This document shows positions 8,073 through 17,872 of a stretch of DNA of 64,000 nucleotides, one piece after another (position 1 is the stretch's first letter; every line of letters begins with the position of its first letter). Source of the stretch: an uncultured Clostridiaceae bacterium (lineage in GTDB: Bacteria > Bacillota > Clostridia > Clostridiales > Clostridiaceae). The stretch is taken from contig CAMJGD010000012.1 of the NCBI GenBank assembly GCA_946405135.1, positions 1 to 64,000 of the forward strand, given 5' to 3'. The notes below the pieces were generated by a model. That model did no database searches and was not told where the DNA came from. It was given only the letters and a program-made list of their open reading frames with translations. Made by a program: the position numbers and the translations under genes.

Positions 8073-9182
8073 CTAATTATTTTTTTTACCAAAATAAACC
8101 GGTTTTCCTGTGTTGGATGACTCATATATTGCTTCCAATATTTCGGTAACCACTAATGCCTCTTCTGGTTTTACTACAGGTTCCTTATCATTTAATACGC
8201 AGTCAATCCATTGTGTTGCTTCTAAAAGTGCAGGATCCTCTGAATCTCCTTCATAAAAGTCTACTCCACCTGAACTAAAATCTACCTTTGTTTCATACAA
8301 TCTGCCTAGGCTCTCTCCATTTAAGCAGAGACCATTTCTCATATCTGCTCCGCCTTCTGTTCCACATAAAGTTGTTTGAGCTTCTCCCACTTCAAGACTG
8401 TTTAAAGCCCAACTGGATTCTAGAACTATAGTTGCTCCATTTTCCATAGTGATAAATCCAAAAGCTGAATCCTCTACAGTAAATTTAGATGGGTCCCAAG
8501 GTCCCCAAGCATTAGCCGCATTTTCTTTACTTCCAAGTTTGTGATAAGTATTTCCAACTACATACTTAGGCTTATAATTGTTCATCATCCAGAGTGTTAA
8601 ATCCAAAGCATGAGTTCCAATGTCTATTAAAGGGCCTCCTCCTTGTTCAAATTCATTGAGAAACACTCCCCAGGTTGGCACAGCACGTCTTCTTATGGCA
8701 TGAGCCTTTGCATAATATACTTCTCCTAAATCTCCATTTTCGCAAATTTGATGAAGATATCTTGAGTCCCCTCTAAAACGATTTTGATATCCTATGGTTA
8801 ATTTTTTTCCTGTCTTTTTTGCAGCTTCCACCATCTTTCTTGCTTCTTCTGAAGTTTTAGCCATTGGTTTTTCACACATTACATGCTTTCCAGCTTCAAG
8901 TGCATCTACAGTTATAATGCTATGGGATCTATTAGGTGTACATACATGCACCACATCAATACTCTCATCTTTAAGCAGTTCTTTGTAATCTTTATAGACC
9001 TTGGCATTTTCTGTGCCATACTTCTTTGCAGCCTCTTCAGCCTTTTCTACTATAACATCACAAAACGCTACCATCTGAACCTGTTTAACCTTTGCTAAAC
9101 TAGGCATATGTTTTCCATTAGCAATACCGCCGCAGCCTATTATACCAATATTCAATTTCTTTTCACTACATACATTCTCCAT
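8073..9182 (-). CDS. Gfo/Idh/MocA-family oxidoreductase, first gene of operon
   Basis: A 369-residue NAD(P)-dependent dehydrogenase with the Rossmann loop IIGCGGIA (14-21), EKP at 104-106 and an active-site DIGTHALDL (187-195). It is distinct in sequence from the family member at 5329. The pairing of two Gfo/Idh/MocA enzymes with two TIM-barrel epimerases recalls pathways in which a sugar is oxidised at C3, epimerised as the 3-keto form, and reduced again. That is inference. The upstream Shine-Dalgarno is weak (AGAAGA). Confidence 0.87.
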   Translation of the reverse strand: MENVCSEKKLNIGIIGCGGIANGKHMPSLAKVKQVQMVAFCDVIVEKAEEAAKKYGTENAKVYKDYKELLKDESIDVVHVCTPNRSHSIITVDALEAGKHVMCEKPMAKTSEEARKMVEAAKKTGKKLTIGYQNRFRGDSRYLHQICENGDLGEVYYAKAHAIRRRAVPTWGVFLNEFEQGGGPLIDIGTHALDLTLWMMNNYKPKYVVGNTYHKLGSKENAANAWGPWDPSKFTVEDSAFGFITMENGATIVLESSWALNSLEVGEAQTTLCGTEGGADMRNGLCLNGESLGRLYETKVDFSSGGVDFYEGDSEDPALLEATQWIDCVLNDKEPVVKPEEALVVTEILEAIYESSNTGKPVYFGKKNN

Positions 9183-9491
9183 AATATCTTCTGAGCTATA
9201 GATTACAAATCCCTAAAAACCAATTTCAATATACAATCAGGTAATGTCTATTACTACTTTGTAATCTTAGTTCAGAATCCTTCACTTCCTTCCTAATCAA
9301 TTCTTTTTATTTATAAGATAATCTTAAATAGCTTTATAGTTTTTGTTCAACGTTTACACTTATTCTACAGTATAAATAACTTAATTACTCCCCATGAATT
9401 GCTAACTTATTCTCAAATATTGCTCTTTGAACAGTTTTTTCATATTTCATCCATGGATGGCAAAAATAATTTCACCTTTAAATTTTGATAT
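9183..9491. other. intergenic region upstream of the dehydrogenase operon
   Basis: No convincing ORF. It should hold the promoter of the minus-strand sugar operon. On the minus strand TTGAAC (9345-9350) is followed at normal spacing only by a poor -10 (TTAAGA), so I do not call a promoter. A 13-nt palindrome, TAAGATAATCTTA, lies at 9314-9326. A CcpA cre-like sequence at 9344-9358 has one base too many in its left half. Confidence 0.4.
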
Positions 9492-9532
9492 AAAAAAAAG
9501 AGTTATACCTTTTTTCAAGGTAAACTCTTTTT
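9492..9532 (-). terminator. rho-independent terminator of purA
   Basis: On the minus strand, just after the purA stop, a stem pairs GAGTTTACCTT with AAGGTATAACTC (one bulge) and is followed directly by eight T residues (complement of 9492-9499). This is a strong intrinsic terminator for the purA transcript. Confidence 0.85.
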
Positions 9533-9551
9533 GCATATAAACTTATAGCTC

Positions 9552-10853
<1,302 letters not shown>

Positions 10854-10866
10854 TCATAAACTAAAT

Positions 10867-12279
10867 TTATTTTTCCTTACTTGCTATATCTCTAGCTACT
10901 ACTACTCCAGTAACTGATGCTTGCATAAGACCTCTTGTTATACCTGCTCCATCACCTATTGTATATAGATTTTCTATAGAAGTTTCAAATTTGTTATTGG
11001 TTTCAAATTTACTTGAGTAGAACTTAACTTCTACACCATAAAGCAATGTGTTTTTACTATACAATCCAGGTGCAATATTATCAAAAGCTTTTAGTGCTTC
11101 AACTATAGATGTCAAATGCCTTTGTGGAAGCACAAAACTCAAATCTCCTGGTACTGCGGATTTAAGTGTGGGTATAGTAGTAGATTTCTTTAATCTATCA
11201 GCGTCAGTTCTTCTTCCATTTAATAAATCTCCTAAACGCTGTACCATTATTCCCCCGCCAGTTAACATATTTCCTAATTGAGCTATATACTTTCCATAAT
11301 TTATAGGTTCCTTAAAAGGTTCTGTAAAAGATGTAGATACAAGCACCGCAAAATTTGTATTTCCTGTTCTCAATTCTTTTTCTGAATAGCTGTGACCATT
11401 AACCACAGATATGGAACCGTCATCATAATGCTCTTCTGATACTACTCCTCCAGGATTCATACAAAAGGTTCTTACTTTATTATCGAAGGTATCTGAATAA
11501 TATACAAGTTTTGCTTCATATAAATCTTTAGTAAGGTGATCCATTATAGAATTAGGCACCTCTACCCTTACGCCAATATCCACTGCGTTATTTGTAACCT
11601 TAACATTAAGCTTATGGGCCTGTTCTGCAAGCCAGCCTGCTCCACCTCTTCCTGGCGCTAAAATTATATATTTTCCCTCTAATTCATTTATTCCCTCTTT
11701 ATTGTTTATTATAATTTTACTAATCTTATTATTTTCATAAATTAAATCTACAGCTTCAGTAAGTTCTAAAAAAGTAGTATTAGTTTCATTTATCAGATAT
11801 TCATACATACCTTTAAGCACTTCATAAGCAAGTTCAGTTCCTAAATGTCTTACGGGACATTCCACTAACTTTATATTATATTTACTTGCTTCATATTTTA
11901 TTTCTTCTACTCTATCGTTATTAAGACCATGAACTTTATTGTTTGCTCCAAATTTTAAATATATATCATCACAATATTTTATAAGCTCTTTACTTTCTTC
12001 CTCAGTATAGAAATCTAATAATCTGCCTCCCACTTCAGGACTTAAAGATAATTTTCCATCAGAAAAAGCTCCTGCTCCAGACCATCCATAGGTTATACCA
12101 CAAGGCTCACAATTAACACATCTCCCAAGGGTTCTAGCAGGACAATTCCTTTTTTCTATACTTCTTCCTTTATCAAATATTAGTATATTTAAATCTTTAT
12201 TTAATTTTGTTAATTCTAATGCAGTAAATATACCTGCTGGGCCTGCTCCTACAATAATAACATCATAAAATTTTTTCAT
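10867..12279 (-). CDS. FAD-dependent dehydrogenase, COG2509 family
   Basis: A 470-residue flavoprotein. It starts MKKFYDVIIVGAGPAGIFTA with the FAD loop GAGPAG at 11-16. It carries a conserved cysteine cluster, C46, C54, C57 and C60, followed by GITYGWSGAGAFSDGK, and ends in a second nucleotide-contact segment GDGAGITRGLMQA. These features match the uncharacterised FAD-dependent dehydrogenases of COG2509, whose substrate is not known; the four cysteines may bind metal or form disulfides. A longer ORF begins at 12327, but GGGAGG lies 8 nt before the ATG at 12279, so that start is chosen. It is 28 nt upstream of purA on the same strand. Confidence 0.85.
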   Translation of the reverse strand: MKKFYDVIIVGAGPAGIFTALELTKLNKDLNILIFDKGRSIEKRNCPARTLGRCVNCEPCGITYGWSGAGAFSDGKLSLSPEVGGRLLDFYTEEESKELIKYCDDIYLKFGANNKVHGLNNDRVEEIKYEASKYNIKLVECPVRHLGTELAYEVLKGMYEYLINETNTTFLELTEAVDLIYENNKISKIIINNKEGINELEGKYIILAPGRGGAGWLAEQAHKLNVKVTNNAVDIGVRVEVPNSIMDHLTKDLYEAKLVYYSDTFDNKVRTFCMNPGGVVSEEHYDDGSISVVNGHSYSEKELRTGNTNFAVLVSTSFTEPFKEPINYGKYIAQLGNMLTGGGIMVQRLGDLLNGRRTDADRLKKSTTIPTLKSAVPGDLSFVLPQRHLTSIVEALKAFDNIAPGLYSKNTLLYGVEVKFYSSKFETNNKFETSIENLYTIGDGAGITRGLMQASVTGVVVARDIASKEK

Positions 12280-12525
12280 AGCAATTCCCTCCCATAACAT
12301 AGTATCAAAGCATTGTTTACTAGTCAATGAAAAATACGAATATTATTTGTAAATTTTAATTAATAGTTCGTAAAAATCTTTTGTAAAGTATATGTAAACA
12401 GTATTAACTATCTTCTTTAATAAACATTAAATATGTGATAATATATACTTATTTAACGTTTCAGCATTATTGTGTATACTTGACAAAAATTTATCTAAAC
12501 TATAAATTATCTAAATTTTAATCTT

Positions 12526-12563
12526 AAGGAGGTGAGGGTACTTACGACTTAAGTACTGTACTT
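12526..12563 (+). promoter_or_regulatory. pgsA leader: distant Shine-Dalgarno with intervening hairpin
   Basis: A near-perfect Shine-Dalgarno AAGGAGG (12526-12532) ends 31 nt before the pgsA ATG, too far for normal initiation, and no in-frame start codon lies between. The gap contains a 7-bp inverted repeat, GTACTTA (12538-12544) and TAAGTAC (12550-12556). Folding it would bring the site to about 12 nt from the ATG. A second overlapping palindrome, AAGTACTGTACTT, follows. Confidence 0.5.
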
Positions 12564-13088
12564 ATGATGAATATTCCCAATATTTTAACCATATTTAGAT
12601 TAATACTCATTCCAGTATTTTTACTGGTATTTTTCTCAGGATCCCCTAATTATCTTTTAAATTCAATTATAGTATTTCTCATTGCTGGAGCTACAGATGT
12701 TCTAGATGGCTACATTGCAAGAAAATACAACTTAGTAACCAAACTAGGAATAGTACTAGACCCTTTAGCAGATAAGCTTATGCTACTTACAGTTTTAAGC
12801 TGTCTATCCTTTAAAAGCGTAATCCCATCTTGGATATGCATGGTGGTAGCAATTAAAGAGTTGCTTATGATAATCTCCGGCTTATTCCTATATAAAAAGG
12901 ATACAGTTATACCATCAAATGTATTTGGTAAAGCTTCTACATTTATCTTTTATGTATCCATATTCACCATAACCTTTAGCAGAGAAGCAGGTGACTATCT
13001 ATTATACATAGCAGTAATAAGTGCTTTTATAGCCCTAGTAAATTATGTACTCATATATTTTAAAGATAAAAAGGAACAAAAGGAATAA
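12564..13088 (+). CDS. pgsA: CDP-diacylglycerol-glycerol-3-phosphate 3-phosphatidyltransferase
   Basis: A 174-residue integral membrane enzyme that makes phosphatidylglycerol phosphate, the first step to phosphatidylglycerol and cardiolipin. The CDP-alcohol phosphotransferase signature is complete: D45, D48-G49, A52-R53, G62, D66 and D70. About five hydrophobic segments are visible. The protein opens MMNIPNILTIFRLILIP like other PgsA proteins, so the ATG at 12564 (or the adjacent one) is right, even though the Shine-Dalgarno is unusually distant. It is followed by a strong terminator and appears monocistronic. Confidence 0.95.
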   Translation: MMNIPNILTIFRLILIPVFLLVFFSGSPNYLLNSIIVFLIAGATDVLDGYIARKYNLVTKLGIVLDPLADKLMLLTVLSCLSFKSVIPSWICMVVAIKELLMIISGLFLYKKDTVIPSNVFGKASTFIFYVSIFTITFSREAGDYLLYIAVISAFIALVNYVLIYFKDKKEQKE

Positions 13089-13089
13089 A

Positions 13090-13122
13090 AAGCATTGGCT
13101 CTTAAAATCGCCAATGTTTTTT
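13090..13122 (+). terminator. terminator of pgsA
   Basis: Stem CATTGGC (13093-13099) pairs with GCCAATG (13110-13116), followed by six T residues, directly after the pgsA stop. Confidence 0.85.
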
Positions 13123-13197
13123 AATTTTTTGTTACCATTCTAAATTCATAACAGACAGCTTGTAAAATAAGCACCTGTTATATTTTTATAATTATTT

Positions 13198-13226
13198 TGT
13201 AACTTTTATGTAACTTTTATGCTAAT
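13198..13226 (+). repeat. 11-bp tandem direct repeats upstream of exporter operon
   Basis: The sequence TGTAACTTTTA occurs twice back to back (13198-13208 and 13209-13219), and a third partial unit TGCTAAT follows. It lies about 80-110 nt upstream of the first exporter gene. Direct repeats at one-helical-turn (11 bp) spacing are typical binding sites for OmpR/PhoB-family response regulators, so this may be an operator. That function is inference. Confidence 0.45.
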
Positions 13227-13305
13227 ACTTTCGTAAATTCTTGTAAAATCATAAATAATCTTTCAAATTTAATTATCTTTGCAATAAAAAGGGGGATCAT
13301 TTAGT

Positions 13306-14346
13306 ATGATTAACAAAAAAACTTTTTACAGTTATTTTTCTAAAACCTGCAGCTTACTAGTAATATCTTACATAGCACTAAGCTTTAGTGGATGCAATGC
13401 ATTTCAGAAGGAAGAGGCAGCCATGGCTCCGCCGCTAATAAAGTCTGCAGATGTAAAAATTAAAAAAGAAAAAGCCAAAAAGGGTAACATATCTGAGTTT
13501 ATAAATGTAACGGCTCATTTTGTCCCTGAAAATCAAGTAGAGTGCTATTTTAAGGAAAGAGGGGGTTTCATTAAAAAGCTATATTTTGAATTAGGGCAAC
13601 CAGTTAAAAAGGGAGATGTATTAGCAGAGTTAGATACAGATGAATTAAAAGTTAAATTAAAGCAACAAGAAATAAGATTTAAAAAATTTAAACTTCATTA
13701 TGATTCCATAGTTAATGATCCTAAAAGTTCAGAACTAGACAAAAAAAATGCTGAACTAGATTTGGAATTAGAGCAGCTTGAACTAGATGGAATACGAGAT
13801 CAATTAGAAAAGATGACACTAAAAGCTCCTTGCAATGGTATAGTAACTTATAAAAGCGAAATACCTATAGGAGATATGATTCATGCTTATAATTTGGTAT
13901 ATATGATAAGTAATAGTAACAATATGGTACTAGAGTTTCAAGTTGAAGACGCATCCAAGCTAAAAGTTGGTATGGAAGCTACTGCAAAAGTTTTAGATAA
14001 AGACTACAAGGGGAAAATTGTAAGCATTTATGATAGAAAACAGTTCCAAGATGAAAATAGGGCAGGATCTCAAAATTCTACTAGTATAGCTCGAGTAAAA
14101 TTAGACCAAACTCCTCCTAACATTAGATTTGGGTTCTCTAGCCAAGTCAGTGTAAATGTATCTACAAAAGAAAATGTAATCATAGTTCCTAAAACCGCTA
14201 TTAAATATTTTGATAAGACTCCTTATGTAAAAATCATGGATGGAGATAAAAAAACTGAAAAATTTGTAACCCTAGGTATTCAAAACAATGATGAAGTAGA
14301 AATTATTGATGGAGTCAAAGAAGGGGAAGAAGTAGTAGTTAATTAA
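13306..14346 (+). CDS. lipoprotein membrane-fusion (HlyD/MacA-type) adaptor of an ABC exporter
   Basis: A 346-residue periplasmic-adaptor-like protein anchored outside the membrane. A signal peptide (1-29) ends in the lipobox LSFSGC, with C30 as the lipid site. Next come a biotinyl-lipoyl-like half motif (GGFIKKLYFELGQPVKKGD), a short coiled-coil hairpin (about 115-170), the second half (KAPCNGIVTYKS) and C-terminal beta-barrel domains. This order is that of the HlyD/MacA family. It stands 19 nt before the FtsX permease gene, so it should bridge permease and substrate at the cell surface. The substrate is unknown; peptides or lipids are plausible. Confidence 0.88.
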   Translation: MINKKTFYSYFSKTCSLLVISYIALSFSGCNAFQKEEAAMAPPLIKSADVKIKKEKAKKGNISEFINVTAHFVPENQVECYFKERGGFIKKLYFELGQPVKKGDVLAELDTDELKVKLKQQEIRFKKFKLHYDSIVNDPKSSELDKKNAELDLELEQLELDGIRDQLEKMTLKAPCNGIVTYKSEIPIGDMIHAYNLVYMISNSNNMVLEFQVEDASKLKVGMEATAKVLDKDYKGKIVSIYDRKQFQDENRAGSQNSTSIARVKLDQTPPNIRFGFSSQVSVNVSTKENVIIVPKTAIKYFDKTPYVKIMDGDKKTEKFVTLGIQNNDEVEIIDGVKEGEEVVVN

Positions 14347-14365
14347 AGAATTGGGGTGAATGATC

Positions 14366-17191
14366 ATGATGGCATTTTTGATACAAAAAATCAACAAAAA
14401 TAAGTGGCTTATATTAAGTGTACTTATAGGCTTTATTATTGCAGTTTCTATAGTTACTTCAGTACCAATGTATTCTGCAGGAATACTAAAAAATGTATTG
14501 ATAGAGGATATAGAATCCTTTTCAAAAAAGGAGAGAATATATCCTGGTACATTTTCTGCTAGACAAAGCCTAAGTTCTGAAGAGTTTGAGAGCTTTAATA
14601 AAGCCTTTACAAAATATAATAATAAAGTAATTTCAGTGGTAGACGATCTAGGATTGAGTGTAAAATCTAAAAAATACAATTTATCTACAGATCAAATGTA
14701 TGTAGGCAAATTAGATAAAAACGGAAATACTTATGATGAAAAGGGCCCTACCTTTCTTCTCGAAGCAGTATCCGATATTGAATCAAATATAAAAATAAAA
14801 CAAGGAAAAATTTTTAGTGATACTGTAGATAAAGATGGAATATATGAAGCTATAGTATCTGAAAAAACTTTAAAAACTTTAGATTTAAAAATAGATGAAA
14901 TATATTATACGCGAAAAATGAATTTGGATGAAAAAAAATATCTAAAATTTAAAGTGGTGGGAGTGTACACTATTGATGATGAAGACAATCCTTTTTGGGT
15001 AGATAAAAACTGGGAACATTCAAATGGAATACTAATACATTCTAGAGCCTTTATAAATAACTACATGAAATGGGATCAAGCTCGTATAGACAATATATCC
15101 TGGTTCTATACTCTAGACTATAAAGCTATAAATGTGTCTAATATAAAATCCATTCTTCAGCATTATAATCAGTTAAAAAAGGATATGGAGACCAAAGACA
15201 AAATAAGCATAAATTTAGCTGCTTCAGAAGTACTTCAAAAATATATTGTTAGGCAGAAACAATTAATGATTACTCTATGGACAATTCAAGCTCCTGTTTT
15301 AATAATGATTTTAATCTATGTATTTATGTTGTCCGGCTTAATAGTTGAAAAAGACAGTAATGAAATTGCACTATTAAAAAGCAGGGGTGCTAGCAATTTA
15401 CAGTTATTTTCTATTTATCTATTAGAATATTCTTTTATTGGATTTATAGGAGTAATAGCAGGACCTTTTATTTCAAAATTTACCTGCAGGTTGCTTGGTT
15501 CATCTAATGGTTTCTTAAAATTTGTAAATAGAGCACCGCTTCCCATAGAAATAACTAAAAAGGAATGGCTTTATTCAGTATGTACAGGATTAGTATTTAT
15601 ATTGATAATGCTTATTCCAGCTTTATCTGTATCAAAAGATAGCATAGTGGAACTAAAAAGAAGCAAACCAAGAAGCAAAAAACCTTTATGGCAAAAGATA
15701 TATCTTGATTTCCTATTATTAGGAGTATCTATATATGCTGTATACAGTTATAAATCTTTAGAAAAGATGGTTAATTTATCTAAGGCAAATGCTAACGAAA
15801 TTCCTATATCACCACTTATGTATATATCTCTTACAACTTTTATAATAGGTTTAGGGTTGGTATTTTTGAGATTTTATCCCTACTTAATAAAGTTAATATT
15901 AAGAATAGGAAAAAATAAATGGTCTGCTCCCGCTTATGTATCTCTTATAAATGTAAGCAGAAATAAAAATAGGGATGGCTTCCTTATGATATTTTTAATT
16001 TTGACACTGTCCATAGGCATATTTAACATGAAATCTGCTTCCACCATAAACACTCTTGCAGAAAATAAAGTAAAATACTTAAATGGTGCTGATATAGTAA
16101 TAAAACCTTGGTGGCTTACTGGAAGCAACTCTGAAAAAAAATCTTATACAAGCGGAGATCAAAATGAAATTCCTGGACTTTTTTATAAGGAACCTGATGT
16201 AAAACCCTTTTTTGAACTTGAAGGAATAGAAAGCTCCACAAAAGTTTTAAGAGCTGATTCTGGCAGCGTAAAATTCCTTGAAAATTTTGCAAAACGTCAA
16301 TCTCAAATAATGGCAATAAATCCTGATGAATTTGGTAAAACAGCATGGTTTGACTCTTCACTGCTTCCCTATCATTGGTATTACTATTTAAACATGATAG
16401 CAGAAGAACCAAGAGGTGTCATAATATCTAACAGCTTAAAAAATGACCTAAATCTAAATCTTGGAGATAAAATCGATGTTAGATGGGGACGTACACTTTT
16501 CTTCGAGTGTTATGTTTTGGGATTTGTAGATTATTGGCCAGGTTATAATACCAATGATCAAAATACTCCCCATCTTGTAGTACTAAACTTAAACTATGTT
16601 AATGCTTTAACTCCTACTCAACCCTATGAAATATGGATGAAAAAGAAGCCTGAAGTTTCAAATAATGTAGTTTATAACGATATTATCAAGAAACAACTAT
16701 CCTATGAAAGTATAAAAACAGTTCATCAAGGTATCTATGAATTAAAAAATGATCCTATATTGCAGGGTACTAATGGAACACTTACACTCTGTTTTCTTTC
16801 CTCTTTAATCATAACCTGCATGGGATTCTTAATATACTGGACTCTATCAATAAAAAATAGGACTCTGCAATTTGGTATTTTAAGAGCCATTGGATTATCT
16901 ATGAAAAAAATTTTTTCAATACTTATAGGAGAACAGCTGCTTATATCAGGAATATCTATAGTTATGGGAATTATTATAGGATCTATTTCAAGTAACATAT
17001 TTATTCCTATGTTAAATCTTTCTACTAATCCAAAGGAAAAACTTTTACCTTTTAAACCTGTATCTTTCTTTGGAAGTTATGTAAAATTGACTTTATTTAT
17101 GGTAATAGTTCTATGCATAAGTATATTTATACTAACTAGAATAGTTAAAAAGATAAAAATAGATCAGGCTCTAAAACTTGGGGAGGACTAA
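14366..17191 (+). CDS. FtsX/MacB-type ABC transporter permease, large form
   Basis: A 941-residue membrane protein. It has an N-terminal transmembrane helix, a large extracytoplasmic domain (about 35-295), a block of membrane helices around 300-510, a second extracytoplasmic domain, and a C-terminal FtsX block (about 800-935) with the typical GILRAIGLSMKKIFSILIGE cytoplasmic loop. Two FtsX-type domains in one chain fit a complete permease rather than a half. An ATG at 14360 is 1 nt from the Shine-Dalgarno GGGGTG, so the ATG at 14366 (7-nt spacing) is preferred. It works with the adaptor before it and the ATPases after it. Confidence 0.88.
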   Translation: MMAFLIQKINKNKWLILSVLIGFIIAVSIVTSVPMYSAGILKNVLIEDIESFSKKERIYPGTFSARQSLSSEEFESFNKAFTKYNNKVISVVDDLGLSVKSKKYNLSTDQMYVGKLDKNGNTYDEKGPTFLLEAVSDIESNIKIKQGKIFSDTVDKDGIYEAIVSEKTLKTLDLKIDEIYYTRKMNLDEKKYLKFKVVGVYTIDDEDNPFWVDKNWEHSNGILIHSRAFINNYMKWDQARIDNISWFYTLDYKAINVSNIKSILQHYNQLKKDMETKDKISINLAASEVLQKYIVRQKQLMITLWTIQAPVLIMILIYVFMLSGLIVEKDSNEIALLKSRGASNLQLFSIYLLEYSFIGFIGVIAGPFISKFTCRLLGSSNGFLKFVNRAPLPIEITKKEWLYSVCTGLVFILIMLIPALSVSKDSIVELKRSKPRSKKPLWQKIYLDFLLLGVSIYAVYSYKSLEKMVNLSKANANEIPISPLMYISLTTFIIGLGLVFLRFYPYLIKLILRIGKNKWSAPAYVSLINVSRNKNRDGFLMIFLILTLSIGIFNMKSASTINTLAENKVKYLNGADIVIKPWWLTGSNSEKKSYTSGDQNEIPGLFYKEPDVKPFFELEGIESSTKVLRADSGSVKFLENFAKRQSQIMAINPDEFGKTAWFDSSLLPYHWYYYLNMIAEEPRGVIISNSLKNDLNLNLGDKIDVRWGRTLFFECYVLGFVDYWPGYNTNDQNTPHLVVLNLNYVNALTPTQPYEIWMKKKPEVSNNVVYNDIIKKQLSYESIKTVHQGIYELKNDPILQGTNGTLTLCFLSSLIITCMGFLIYWTLSIKNRTLQFGILRAIGLSMKKIFSILIGEQLLISGISIVMGIIIGSISSNIFIPMLNLSTNPKEKLLPFKPVSFFGSYVKLTLFMVIVLCISIFILTRIVKKIKIDQALKLGED

Positions 17192-17194
17192 AAT

Positions 17195-17872
17195 ATGGAT
17201 AATATAATTGAAACTAAAAAACTTTGCAGAGACTTTAAATCTGGAAGTGAAATTATACATGCACTTAAAGATGTAACCATAAATATACCTTATAAATCCT
17301 TAACTATATTAAGAGGAAGATCTGGTTCTGGGAAAACCACTCTTATAAATCTATTAGGAGCCATTGATTTTCCTACCTTAGGTGAAATATATCTGGAAGA
17401 AAAAGATATAACTAAACTTAAAGATATAGAAAGAGACGAACTTAGAAGAACCACCTTAGGCTTTGTATTCCAATCTGGAGCCCTTATGCCAAACATGACA
17501 GTATATGAAAACTTAGACTTTGGACTTAGAGTTTCCATGCCTGAATTAAAAAATAGGAAAGATAGAATTATTGAATGTTTAAAGCTTGTAAAACTTGAAA
17601 AACGTATGAAACATTTCCCACCAGAATTGTCTGGTGGTGAAATGCAGAGAGTGGCTATAGCTAGAGCTATTGCTCATAAGCCTAAAATAATATTTGCAGA
17701 TGAACCAACCTCTGCTTTAGACACATATACAGGACTTCAAGTAGTAAAGATATTTAAGGATCTTGTACAAAAAGAAGACATAACCATTGTAATGACTACT
17801 CATGATCCTAACATGTTAGAAATAGCGGATTGTGTATATACCTTACAGGATGGTGAAATAGTAAATGAGTAA
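17195..17872 (+). CDS. ABC transporter ATPase (MacB/LolD-type)
   Basis: A 225-residue ATPase with Walker A GRSGSGKT (41-48), the Q-loop in VFQSGALMPN, signature LSGGEMQ (145-151), Walker B IIFADEP (165-171) and the H-loop THD. Length and the NMTVYENL segment match LolD/MacB-type ATPases that drive FtsX permeases. It starts 3 nt after the permease stop and overlaps the next ATPase by 8 nt, so the pair is translated together. Confidence 0.93.
   Translation: MDNIIETKKLCRDFKSGSEIIHALKDVTINIPYKSLTILRGRSGSGKTTLINLLGAIDFPTLGEIYLEEKDITKLKDIERDELRRTTLGFVFQSGALMPNMTVYENLDFGLRVSMPELKNRKDRIIECLKLVKLEKRMKHFPPELSGGEMQRVAIARAIAHKPKIIFADEPTSALDTYTGLQVVKIFKDLVQKEDITIVMTTHDPNMLEIADCVYTLQDGEIVNE

Noticed and set aside
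9344-9358. CcpA cre-like site upstream of the sugar operon
   Set aside because: The right half fits but the left half has one extra base, so the match to the consensus is not good enough.
12280-12327. Longer N-terminus for the COG2509 flavoprotein
   Set aside because: The extension contains the ribosome site of the true ATG and has no family similarity.
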